36,587 nt of DNA from CAZVRZ01 sp964629965 (lineage in GTDB: Bacteria > Chloroflexota > Anaerolineae > Anaerolineales > UBA4823), in the NCBI GenBank assembly GCA_964629965.1, contig CAZVRZ010000042.1, positions 1-36,587 of the forward strand. Reading direction: 5' to 3'. Numbering within the stretch: the stretch's first letter is position 1; the number at the start of each line of letters is the position of its first letter. This document shows positions 30,057-36,587 of this stretch, one piece after another. The position numbers and the translations under genes were made by a program. The notes under the pieces are model-generated. The model ran no database searches, was not told where the DNA came from, and saw nothing but the letters and a program-made list of their open reading frames with translations.

Positions 30057-31319
30057 TCAATCGCCTGGAACCGCCTGGATGGGAGTGGCTTCGCCGCGCC
30101 GAACGCCCATCATCATCAGAAATGCTGCCAGCATGAAGATGGGGGAAACGATCATCACGATGCCGTAATTGTTGCCGGTGAATCTAATGAGCAGACCATA
30201 AATTATAGGGCCGGTGATGGCGGCCAGTGTAGAGAACAGGTAGTATAAGCCGGTATAGGTACCCAGGCGCTCGGAAGTGGTCATATCAACTACCATGGGC
30301 AGCGAATTGATATTGATCGATGCCCAGCCAATCCCGGCAAGCATCAGGATCACGCCGATCACAGGGATGGTTCCCAGCAGAGGGGCCTTGGTCAAAACCG
30401 TGTTCAGAGTTGCAACAGGTAAAACAAACATGGCCGTGATGCTCAGCGCCATAATGATGATGCCAATCGAGATAGTAACCCTGCGTCCGATCCGCCGACC
30501 AATAAAACCGGCCGGCAAAGCAAATAACACAAAGATCAAGGAGAGCTGGGCCAATAAGCGCGCCCCTTCCGACTCTGCCAGGTTCAGGTGCTTATTTGCA
30601 TACAGGGTAAAGAATGCCTCGATGCCATTATATGCCACGAACCAAAAGAAAATTGCCAGCAGCACGCGCAGCGCACTTTTTTCTTTGTCTTGCAAAACGG
30701 CAGATAGGCTTTTCAGCATACTGGGCTGTTCTTGGCTGGCTTCGTATTCCTTCGGCTCTTTGATTAACAGGAACAAAAGGGTTATTGCTACGATCACCAG
30801 GACTGACCCAAGCCAGAAAGGATAGGCGTGGTTGATATCATACAGTTTTGCGCCAACCAGGAAGGAAATGATGGAACCCACCCCTCCCATGAAATTGATG
30901 ACGCCGTTGGCTTGCGAACGATAGTGAGATGGGGTGATATCGGGCATCAGCGCGATCACCGGTGTGCGCCACAGAGCCATGCTGAGCAGTAATGTAGTGG
31001 TGCAAGCCACGAACAAAGGCAGCACGCTGACCAGAGGAATGACTCCGAAGATTGCTGCTCCAATCGGAGCGCCGATCAAGATGAACGGCATCCGCCGTCC
31101 AATCCGTGTACGGACGCGGTCTGACCAGGCGCCTACCGGGGGCTGGATGAACAAGGCAGCAATGTTATCCAAAGTCATGAAGAAGCCAATCCATTGGGGT
31201 GCAATATTAAATTTATTTGCCAGGAAGAGAGGAACAAAAGCATTATATGTGCCCCAGATAATGCTGACGCCGAAAAAACCAAAGCCGAGCAAAAAGATTT
31301 TAAAGTAATTGAATTTCAT
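30057..31319 (-). CDS. MFS transporter, SLC45/sucrose-carrier-like
   Basis: A 420-aa transporter with about 12 membrane spans. The N-terminal GVSIIWGTYNAFVPLFL and the loop GAWSDRVRTRIGRRMPFIL are characteristic of the sugar:cation symporter / SLC45-like branch of the major facilitator superfamily. A matching loop, AGFIGRRIGRRVTI, occurs in the second half, and the central cytosolic loop (EPKEYEASQEQPSMLKSL) is short. Sugar or glycoside uptake is the likely role, from family knowledge only. GGAG lies about nine bases before the ATG. It starts 21 nt after trmD, an unusual neighbour. Confidence 0.88.
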   Translation of the reverse strand: MKFNYFKIFLLGFGFFGVSIIWGTYNAFVPLFLANKFNIAPQWIGFFMTLDNIAALFIQPPVGAWSDRVRTRIGRRMPFILIGAPIGAAIFGVIPLVSVLPLFVACTTTLLLSMALWRTPVIALMPDITPSHYRSQANGVINFMGGVGSIISFLVGAKLYDINHAYPFWLGSVLVIVAITLLFLLIKEPKEYEASQEQPSMLKSLSAVLQDKEKSALRVLLAIFFWFVAYNGIEAFFTLYANKHLNLAESEGARLLAQLSLIFVLFALPAGFIGRRIGRRVTISIGIIIMALSITAMFVLPVATLNTVLTKAPLLGTIPVIGVILMLAGIGWASININSLPMVVDMTTSERLGTYTGLYYLFSTLAAITGPIIYGLLIRFTGNNYGIVMIVSPIFMLAAFLMMMGVRRGEATPIQAVPGD

Positions 31320-31340
31320 AGTTGGTCTCCAGAAGGGCTT

Positions 31341-32105
31341 TTAGGAATGATGGTCTTGATTTTCAATGAGGATGCCTTGCGATAATAAGAATTTGCGATC
31401 GGACTCTGATAAAGCAGCAGAGTGCAGCAAGTCTGGACGGCGCTGTAACGTGCGCAGCAATGCTTGTTCGCGCCTCCATTGGGCGATCCGTCCGTGGTCG
31501 CCCGAAAGCAGCACATCGGGAACGTTCCAGCCGCGGAATTCGGGAGGGCGGGTATAGTGGGGATATTCCAGCAAGCCTGATGCGTGTGAGTCATCCCAGG
31601 GGCCGTCCGGGTCACCTAAAGCGCCGGGGATCAGGCGAGTAACAGCATCGATGATGGTCAGGGCGGCTAATTCCCCACCGCTGATCACAAAATCTCCAAT
31701 CGAAATTTCATCTGTCACCAGGTGCTTACGCACGCGCTCATCAATGCCTTCATACCTGCCGCATAGCAGCGCCAGGTGCGGCAAAGCAGCCAGTTCTTGC
31801 GCAACCCGCTGGTCAAAGGTGCGGCCCTGCGGTGTCAACAGAATCAATGGGCAGGGAAGGGGGACGCCGAGCACAGTTTCAATAGAGTTGAAAATTGGCT
31901 CCGGTTTCATCACCATGCCGCCTCCACCCCCATAAGGCATATCATCACAAATGTGGTGGCGATCTGTCGTCCAAGCGCGGATATTGTACAGATGTACTTC
32001 TACCAGCCCTCTTTGACGGGCGCGATTCAAGATGCTTGCTTGCAGATAGGGTTCAAAGACATCTGGAAAAAGCGAAAAAACGTCAAAACGCACCGTGCCG
32101 CCCAT
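31341..32105 (-). CDS. trmD: tRNA (guanine-N1-)-methyltransferase
   Basis: Methylates G37 of tRNAs with a G at position 36, including tRNA-Pro, to prevent frameshifting. The 254-aa length is typical. Features are FDVFSLFPDVFEPYL, DDMPYGGGGGMVMKPEP, LLTPQGRTFDQRVAQEL, LLCGRYEGIDERV and EISIGDFVISGGELAA, together the trefoil-knot SAM site, and a C-terminal HYTRPPEFRGWNVPDVLLSGDHG segment. The ATG at 32105 is used; a GTG four codons later would give MRFDVF but has no ribosome site. The predicted transcription start is about 3 nt before the ATG, so the GGGAGAG seen in the DNA would mostly not be in the mRNA. Confidence 0.96.
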   Translation of the reverse strand: MGGTVRFDVFSLFPDVFEPYLQASILNRARQRGLVEVHLYNIRAWTTDRHHICDDMPYGGGGGMVMKPEPIFNSIETVLGVPLPCPLILLTPQGRTFDQRVAQELAALPHLALLCGRYEGIDERVRKHLVTDEISIGDFVISGGELAALTIIDAVTRLIPGALGDPDGPWDDSHASGLLEYPHYTRPPEFRGWNVPDVLLSGDHGRIAQWRREQALLRTLQRRPDLLHSAALSESDRKFLLSQGILIENQDHHS

Positions 32106-32114
32106 AACTCTCCC

Positions 32115-32143
32115 ATTCTAGCAGTGAGCCCGAGTATTGACAA
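32115..32143 (-). promoter_or_regulatory. trmD promoter
   Basis: On the minus strand: TTGTCA, a 17-nt spacer and TAGAAT, with TGC before the -10. Only nine bases separate the -10 from the ATG at 32105, giving a leader of about 3 nt. Confidence 0.75.
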
Positions 32144-32183
32144 GAAGAACTTTGGAATAGATTAAAAAACTCACACTTCATTC

Positions 32184-32213
32184 TTGACTCGCACTTGGCA
32201 ACCCTGGTAAGAT
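32184..32213 (+). promoter_or_regulatory. Promoter giving a leaderless transcript of the first TPR gene
   Basis: TTGACT, an 18-nt spacer and TAAGAT, with TGG before the -10. The ATG at 32220 follows after six bases, so the first transcribed base should be the A of the start codon. It lies back to back with the trmD promoter. Confidence 0.7.
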
Positions 32214-32219
32214 GAACTC

Positions 32220-33446
32220 ATGCATCTTCGTGGTAATAAATGGAGCATGACGAGGCGCCGCAGAAAACGGCCCAACCCGATTTGGGTGATCATACTGGTA
32301 GTATTAATTGTTTTCTTGGTTTACCTGGAACTAGAGGTAGTGCCAACGGTAACTTCTTCGTTTGGGTTTACGCCAACCCCCACGCGCAGCCCTGAGTCGT
32401 TCGTCAACGAGGCGCAGGCTTTGTTCAAAGAGGGAAAATTAACCCAGGCAATTACGGCTTATAAACAGGCCATCATTGCAGATCCCGGCAACCCCTCTTA
32501 CTATATTTCCATGGCCCGTTTGCAGGTGTTTGCCGGGTTGTATGAAGACGCATTTACCAGCGCCAACAACGCTCTGCTGCTGAATCGCAGTAATTCAATG
32601 GCCCACGCTGTGCGAGCCTGGGCGTTGGATTTCATGGGGCAATATGAAGATGCTGAGACAAGCGTACAGGAGGCTATCAATCTGGATGCCAACAATTCTG
32701 TTGCGTATGCTTATTACGCAGAAATACTGATCGATAGGGGTGATTTTGAGGATATTGAGACGGCTATTGCGATGTCGCAAAAAGCACAGCAATTGGCCCC
32801 GAATGCGTTGGAGACGCACCGGGCTCGCGGCTATGTTCTCTATGCTACCGCTAATTATGATGAGGCTTTGAGAGAATATGAGGCTGCGTTGGCCATCAAT
32901 GATAAACTTTGGGATCTGCATTATTCCATTGGTATCGTCTATCGCATTCTGGGTGAATATGATTTGGCAACCCAATCTATGTTGGCAGCGATAGCTTTCA
33001 ACCCTACGAATGCGGATATTCCTACCGATCTGTCGCGGACCTATGCTACCCAGGGTCAATATGGCAAGGCTGTGCAATACGCGGAACAAGCAGTAAAAGG
33101 CAATCCATCTGAGCCCCGCCTGCATGGCAACCTGGGATTTATGTTGTATAAAAATGGTGATTATGACCGGGCGATCGATGAGTTGGGGCTGGCTGTGCGC
33201 GGTGGAACAATGTCCGATGGTACTATTGTAGAAGGACTGCCATTGGCGCCGGGACGGATTGCAGACGAATATTACTCTTTTTATGGCCTGGCGTTGGCGC
33301 GCAAATCTCGCTGCGAAGAGGCCGTTCAGATATTTCAGTTCGTTGTGCAGAATATTGCTGAGGATCAGACAGCGTTTTATAACGCGAACGAGGGCCTTGC
33401 TTTTTGTATGGAGCAGGCAGGCAACGACTCATCCTCAGCCCCGTAA
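32220..33446 (+). CDS. TPR-repeat protein with N-terminal membrane anchor (paralogue 1)
   Basis: A 408-aa protein. A basic N-terminus (TRRRRKRP) and one membrane segment (about residues 21-38) are followed by a TPTPTRSPES linker and then tandem tetratricopeptide repeats covering about residues 60-330. Examples are AITAYKQAIIADPGN, YEDAETSVQEAINLDANN, YDEALREYEAALAIND and YGKAVQYAEQAVKGNPS. The basic side in front predicts that the TPR domain faces outside, where it would serve as a protein-binding scaffold. Partners are unknown. The start at 32220 is supported by the promoter spacing (leaderless); an ATG nine codons on has a badly placed ribosome site. It is followed by a paralogue after 21 nt. 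Confidence 0.85.
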   Translation: MHLRGNKWSMTRRRRKRPNPIWVIILVVLIVFLVYLELEVVPTVTSSFGFTPTPTRSPESFVNEAQALFKEGKLTQAITAYKQAIIADPGNPSYYISMARLQVFAGLYEDAFTSANNALLLNRSNSMAHAVRAWALDFMGQYEDAETSVQEAINLDANNSVAYAYYAEILIDRGDFEDIETAIAMSQKAQQLAPNALETHRARGYVLYATANYDEALREYEAALAINDKLWDLHYSIGIVYRILGEYDLATQSMLAAIAFNPTNADIPTDLSRTYATQGQYGKAVQYAEQAVKGNPSEPRLHGNLGFMLYKNGDYDRAIDELGLAVRGGTMSDGTIVEGLPLAPGRIADEYYSFYGLALARKSRCEEAVQIFQFVVQNIAEDQTAFYNANEGLAFCMEQAGNDSSSAP

Positions 33447-33467
33447 ACAACTGCTCCTTGATGAGCT

Positions 33468-34934
33468 ATGAGCATAAACCGCCAATCTGCAGGAAAACTG
33501 CGCTATCGCCCAACCAAAGCCGGCATTAACCCTTATCGAGCATTGCTCTGGATCGGTTTGATCCTGGGGTGCGTGTGGGTGATCTTGCAATTGCAACGCG
33601 GCAACATTCAATCGCCCCTACTACCCACGCCCACGCCAACGCGTTCTGCCGAATCGTATATTTTGCAAGCGCAAGCGTATTTCCAAGCCGGCAAGTTGGA
33701 TGATCCGGCCTCAAGCAATGATGCGATCGATACTTACCTGAAGGCAATGCAGGTTGATCCCCAAAATGCTACCGTCCTGGCGGAATTGGCGCGTATTCAA
33801 ACTTATTCGTCCAGCCTTGTGAGCACAGATCAAGAGCGCCTGGTGCGTTTGCAGCAAGCTCGCGACAATGTCCGTCGTGCAGCCGAAATAGCCCCTGACG
33901 ATTCAACGATTCTAGCGCTTCAAGCTTTTGTCATAGATTGGAATGCCTCCAGTAATCTTATCTCGTCGACCGAACGCGATGCTTACCTGGCAGAGGCGGA
34001 GTCTGCAGCCAACCGGGCTTACCTCTTGGATCCTGATAACGCCCTGGCTTTGGCTTTCTACGCAGAGGTATTGCTCGATCAACAGAAGTGGGATCAGGCT
34101 CTGGAGTACGCAGAACAAGCGGTAACCCGCTCTCCCGACCTGATGGACACGCATCGCGTTTACGCCACGGTGTTAGAATCGGTCGGCGCTTATCGGGATG
34201 CAATTCAAGAGTATCAACTTGCTTCGGATATTACTCCTAACCTAACTTTTCTATTACTGCGCATTGGCCTGATCTATCGAAACCTGGGAAATCGAGAGGT
34301 TAATAAGGGCGCCGCCCAAATTTTGTATAATTCTGCTCTATCCTTTTTTGACCAGGCGGCGCAGATCAACCAACAGCTTGGCATCCAGGATCCACAGCCA
34401 TATATTGCAATAGCCAAAACATACACCCAGCAAGGCGAGTTCTTTGTGGCTTCTCGAAATGCAGAAAAGGCGCTTTCTTTCGAGCCCACCAGCGCCGATA
34501 CTTATGGACAGCTTGGTATGATCTATGTGCAGGCTCGTAATTACGAGTCTGCTCTTTCGGCGCTGCGCTGTGCGGTCGATGGCTGTTCGGCTGATGAAAA
34601 TCAAATAGCCCAGGAACTTATTCTGGAGGGGCTGATCCCGGTAGAACAAGATCTCGGCCTGCTTGATGACGAAGAGTTGGATGCGTTGGTCAAAACGTTG
34701 GCGCCGGCAATCCAACCACTTGCCTTAACGAACTCCACGGTAGCTTATTACTACATCCGGTACGGTTCTGTACTGGCGTATCTTTCGGATGCGCAAAATG
34801 GTTATTGCGAGCGCTCTATGGACTTGATGCAGACATTGCGCAAGCTGTTTTCGGATGATGAAGTTTTGTTAGAAAATGTTGAAGTCAACGAGGCCACCTG
34901 CCAGATGCTTCTTGAAACGTATAGTGCCCCTTGA
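33468..34934 (+). CDS. TPR-repeat protein with N-terminal membrane anchor (paralogue 2)
   Basis: A 488-aa paralogue of the preceding gene. It has the same build: a short basic N-terminus, one membrane segment (about 24-42), and a PTPTPTRSAES linker followed by YILQAQAYFQAGKL, which matches FVNEAQALFKEGKL of its neighbour. TPR repeats extend over about 60-370, for example WDQALEYAEQAVTRSPD, YRDAIQEYQLASDITPN and FFVASRNAEKALSFEPT. Cysteines appear late (ALRCAVDGC, C-terminal YCERSM and ATCQML). It probably arose by tandem duplication with later divergence. The ATG at 33468 has only a weak ribosome site, suggesting translation coupled to the first gene. Function unknown; a surface scaffold is the best guess. 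Confidence 0.85.
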   Translation: MSINRQSAGKLRYRPTKAGINPYRALLWIGLILGCVWVILQLQRGNIQSPLLPTPTPTRSAESYILQAQAYFQAGKLDDPASSNDAIDTYLKAMQVDPQNATVLAELARIQTYSSSLVSTDQERLVRLQQARDNVRRAAEIAPDDSTILALQAFVIDWNASSNLISSTERDAYLAEAESAANRAYLLDPDNALALAFYAEVLLDQQKWDQALEYAEQAVTRSPDLMDTHRVYATVLESVGAYRDAIQEYQLASDITPNLTFLLLRIGLIYRNLGNREVNKGAAQILYNSALSFFDQAAQINQQLGIQDPQPYIAIAKTYTQQGEFFVASRNAEKALSFEPTSADTYGQLGMIYVQARNYESALSALRCAVDGCSADENQIAQELILEGLIPVEQDLGLLDDEELDALVKTLAPAIQPLALTNSTVAYYYIRYGSVLAYLSDAQNGYCERSMDLMQTLRKLFSDDEVLLENVEVNEATCQMLLETYSAP

Positions 34935-34980
34935 TACTGCTGGGTCGTATCAGAGTTTTGTAAGAATCTTCAATCTCCCC

Positions 34981-35009
34981 TTGACGTTCCTCTAGAATCC
35001 AGGTATTAT
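34981..35009 (+). promoter_or_regulatory. groESL promoter
   Basis: TTGACG, a 17-nt spacer and TATTAT. The predicted start near 35016 lies at the edge of the CIRCE operator. Positions 34935-34980 hold no feature I can support. Confidence 0.85.
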
Positions 35010-35018
35010 ACAGAAGGT

Positions 35019-35045
35019 TTAGCACTCACAACGATAGAGTGCTAA
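35019..35045. promoter_or_regulatory. CIRCE operator (HrcA binding site)
   Basis: A perfect TTAGCACTC-N9-GAGTGCTAA inverted repeat, extended by three more paired bases on each side (35016-35048). It is the established binding site of the heat-shock repressor HrcA and sits just after the promoter -10, so HrcA binding would block groESL transcription at normal temperature. No hrcA gene is in the window. Confidence 0.97.
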
Positions 35046-35088
35046 ACCGATTGTCTTGTACATAAAATAATCTTTTCTGGAGGTGGAT

Positions 35089-35382
35089 ATGTCTGTTTCA
35101 TTAAAGCCTTTAGGCAACCGGGTCATCGTTGAACCGCTCGAGCAAGAAGATATAACTGCTGGCGGCATTGTGCTACCCGAAACTGCCAAGGAAAAACCGC
35201 AGCGCGGCACCGTTTTGGCTGTTGGTCCTGGCGAGCGCGACGAAGACGGTAAATACATCCCGATGGATGTTAAGACTGGCGATGTTGTACTGTTTGCCAA
35301 GTATTCAGGCACCGAAATCAAGCTGGATGGCAAAAAATTGCTCATCCTGCGTGAGAGCGATTTGCTGGCTATTGTTCAGTAA
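35089..35382 (+). CDS. groES: Co-chaperonin GroES
   Basis: The 97-aa lid subunit of the chaperonin, forming a heptamer that caps GroEL. Clear family features: LKPLGNRVIVEPLEQE at the start, the mobile-loop region TAGGIVLPETAKEKPQ (with the GIV(L) GroEL-contact motif), GTVLAVGPGERDEDGKYIPMDVKTGDVVLFAKYSGTEIK (in parts), and a final LLILRESDLLAIV. The ATG at 35089 has GGAGG five bases upstream; an in-frame GTG two codons before lies within the ribosome site. It follows a CIRCE operator, so heat-shock control by HrcA is expected. groEL follows after 32 nt. Confidence 0.98.
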   Translation: MSVSLKPLGNRVIVEPLEQEDITAGGIVLPETAKEKPQRGTVLAVGPGERDEDGKYIPMDVKTGDVVLFAKYSGTEIKLDGKKLLILRESDLLAIVQ

Positions 35383-35414
35383 CATTTCATCTATTTGCAA
35401 GGAGTAAATAATCT

Positions 35415-36587
35415 ATGGCAGCCAAACAATTGGTATTTTCTGAAGAAGCACGACGTAAATTACAGCGTGGTATGGATTTGCTGGCGACTGCAGTCGTAAC
35501 CACCCTGGGACCCAAGGGCCGCAACGTTGCGGTGGACCGCAAGTTCGGTTCCCCCACCATTACGCACGATGGCGTGACCGTGGCGAAGGAAATCGAATTG
35601 GAAGACCCCTTTGAAAACATGGGCGCCCAGCTTTTGAAAGAAGCTGCGACCAAGACAAATGATATTGCAGGTGATGGAACCACAACATCGACTGTTTTGG
35701 CTCATGCGATTGTGACCGAGGGTATGAAGAGCCTGGCAGCAGGTTATAACCCTATGCTGCTCAAGCGTGGTATTGAGGCCGCTACCAAGGCAGTGGCCGA
35801 TAAAATCAATGAACAGTCCATCGAAGTGACCACGAAGGAAGAAATTGCAAATGTGGCCTCGATCTCTGCCCAGGATCGCACAATCGGTGAGCTTATCGCC
35901 GATGTGATGGACAAGGTTGGTAAAGATGGTGTTATTACTGTCGAAGAGTCCAAGGGTCTGGAGTTCGAAACAGAGTACGTTGAGGGTATGCAGTTTGATC
36001 GTGGCTATATCTCTTCTTATTTCGTTACCGATACCGAGCACATGGAAGCTGCGATTGAGAATGCCTACATCTTGATCTATGACAAGAAAATCTCTGCTGC
36101 AACCGACATTGTTCCTATCCTGGAAAAACTGGTACAGATTGGCAAGCGTGAACTGGTTATCGTCGCCGAAGATATTGATGGCGAGGCGCTGGCTACCCTG
36201 GTATTGAATAAATTGCGCGGCATGCTCAATGTGGTCGCCATCAAGGCCCCTGGCTTTGGTGATCGCCGCAAGGCTATGCTGCAGGATATCGCTGTCCTGA
36301 CTGGTGGAAACGTGATCTCAGAAGAGACAGGCCGCAAGCTCGAAACAGTTGCCATTTCTGATCTTGGTCGCGCTGAGAAGGTTGTTGTTACCAAGGACAA
36401 TACGACTGTTGTTAACGGTAATGGCGATTCGGGTGCGATCAAGGGCCGTATTGAGCAGATTCGCATTGAGATCGAAAAGAGCACCAGCGACTATGACAAG
36501 GAAAAGCTGCAGGAACGCCTTGCAAAACTGTCTGGTGGCGTGGCGATCATCCGTGTAGGTGCCGCTACGGAGACCGAGTTGAAGGAA
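35415..36587 (+). CDS. groEL: Chaperonin GroEL (3' end beyond window)
   Basis: The first 391 codons of the 60-kDa chaperonin; the full protein is normally about 540 residues, so the gene runs out of the window. Visible features are the ATP-site block TLGPKGRNVAVDRKFGSPTITHDGVTVAKEIELEDPFENMGAQ (in parts), the GDGTTTSTVLA loop with the conserved Asp, and EESKGLEFETEYVEGMQFDRGY. The apical domain has APGFGDRRKAMLQDIAVLTGG. The start is ATG 35415, with AAGGAG ten bases upstream. It is transcribed with groES under CIRCE control. Nothing unusual is seen in the part present; the C-terminal tail cannot be examined. Confidence 0.98.
   Translation, partial: MAAKQLVFSEEARRKLQRGMDLLATAVVTTLGPKGRNVAVDRKFGSPTITHDGVTVAKEIELEDPFENMGAQLLKEAATKTNDIAGDGTTTSTVLAHAIVTEGMKSLAAGYNPMLLKRGIEAATKAVADKINEQSIEVTTKEEIANVASISAQDRTIGELIADVMDKVGKDGVITVEESKGLEFETEYVEGMQFDRGYISSYFVTDTEHMEAAIENAYILIYDKKISAATDIVPILEKLVQIGKRELVIVAEDIDGEALATLVLNKLRGMLNVVAIKAPGFGDRRKAMLQDIAVLTGGNVISEETGRKLETVAISDLGRAEKVVVTKDNTTVVNGNGDSGAIKGRIEQIRIEIEKSTSDYDKEKLQERLAKLSGGVAIIRVGAATETELKE

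Overview
The window looks like chromosomal DNA of a free-living bacterium, most probably a Chloroflexota member of the Anaerolineae type. This is inferred from gene style: two very large GT39-type glycosyltransferases, secreted proteins with TPTPT-type linkers, a SIMPL lipoprotein, a DUF92 protein, a three-part acyl-CoA carboxylase and CIRCE-controlled groESL. No taxonomic marker was searched. Base composition looks moderate and even, with no obvious compositional island. No CRISPR array, prophage or intact insertion sequence was seen.

Layout. Positions 106-11294 (+) form one tightly packed unit: two paralogous membrane glycosyltransferases, a small membrane protein, the three parts of a propionyl/acetyl-CoA carboxylase (carboxyltransferase, biotin carboxylase, biotin carrier), a CYTH triphosphate enzyme and a PhoD-like phosphoesterase. 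Several junctions overlap by 1-8 nt. Positions 11349-12955 (-) hold glutamate racemase and a class-I glutamine amidotransferase-like hydrolase. Position 13191 (+) starts a LysM/M23 wall endopeptidase that ends at a strong terminator. Next come a phosphodiesterase-family protein (-) and, divergent to it, an orphan solute-binding lipoprotein (+). The 17368-17810 gap holds a promoter, two very small ORFs, a terminator-like hairpin and possibly a TGA-interrupted membrane peptide, then a CorA-type channel. Positions 18762-23653 (-) form an operon: zinc-dependent phospholipase-C-like protein, NERD-like membrane protein, dolichyl-phosphate-glucose-synthase-like GT2, RNase HII and S9 peptidase. Upstream of it lie tRNA-Pro(UGG) and a short duplicated repeat resembling a transposon end. 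Positions 24010-26631 (+) carry a SIMPL lipoprotein, a PH-like membrane protein, three helically phased DnaA boxes and a DUF92 protein. Positions 26620-32105 (-) carry trmD, an MFS carrier, an RluA-type synthase, rplS with its own promoter and terminator, a second corA, a YbaK-type deacylase and a HAD phosphatase. Two paralogous TPR membrane proteins and the CIRCE-controlled groES-groEL (cut by the window end) close the window on the + strand.

How the parts may work together (inference). The GT2 may charge a polyprenyl-phosphate sugar that GT39 enzymes use outside the membrane, and DUF92 relatives phosphorylate polyprenyl-type alcohols. MurI, the C26 hydrolase and the M23 endopeptidase point to peptidoglycan metabolism.

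Promoters read by eye fall into two groups. Most carry a TGn-extended -10, and several of these sit so close to the start codon that the mRNA would be leaderless or nearly so. groES and tRNA-Pro instead use TTGACG-N17-(-10). The observations most worth following up are the phased DnaA boxes, the promoter/small-ORF/hairpin region before the first corA, and the leaderless promoter pattern.
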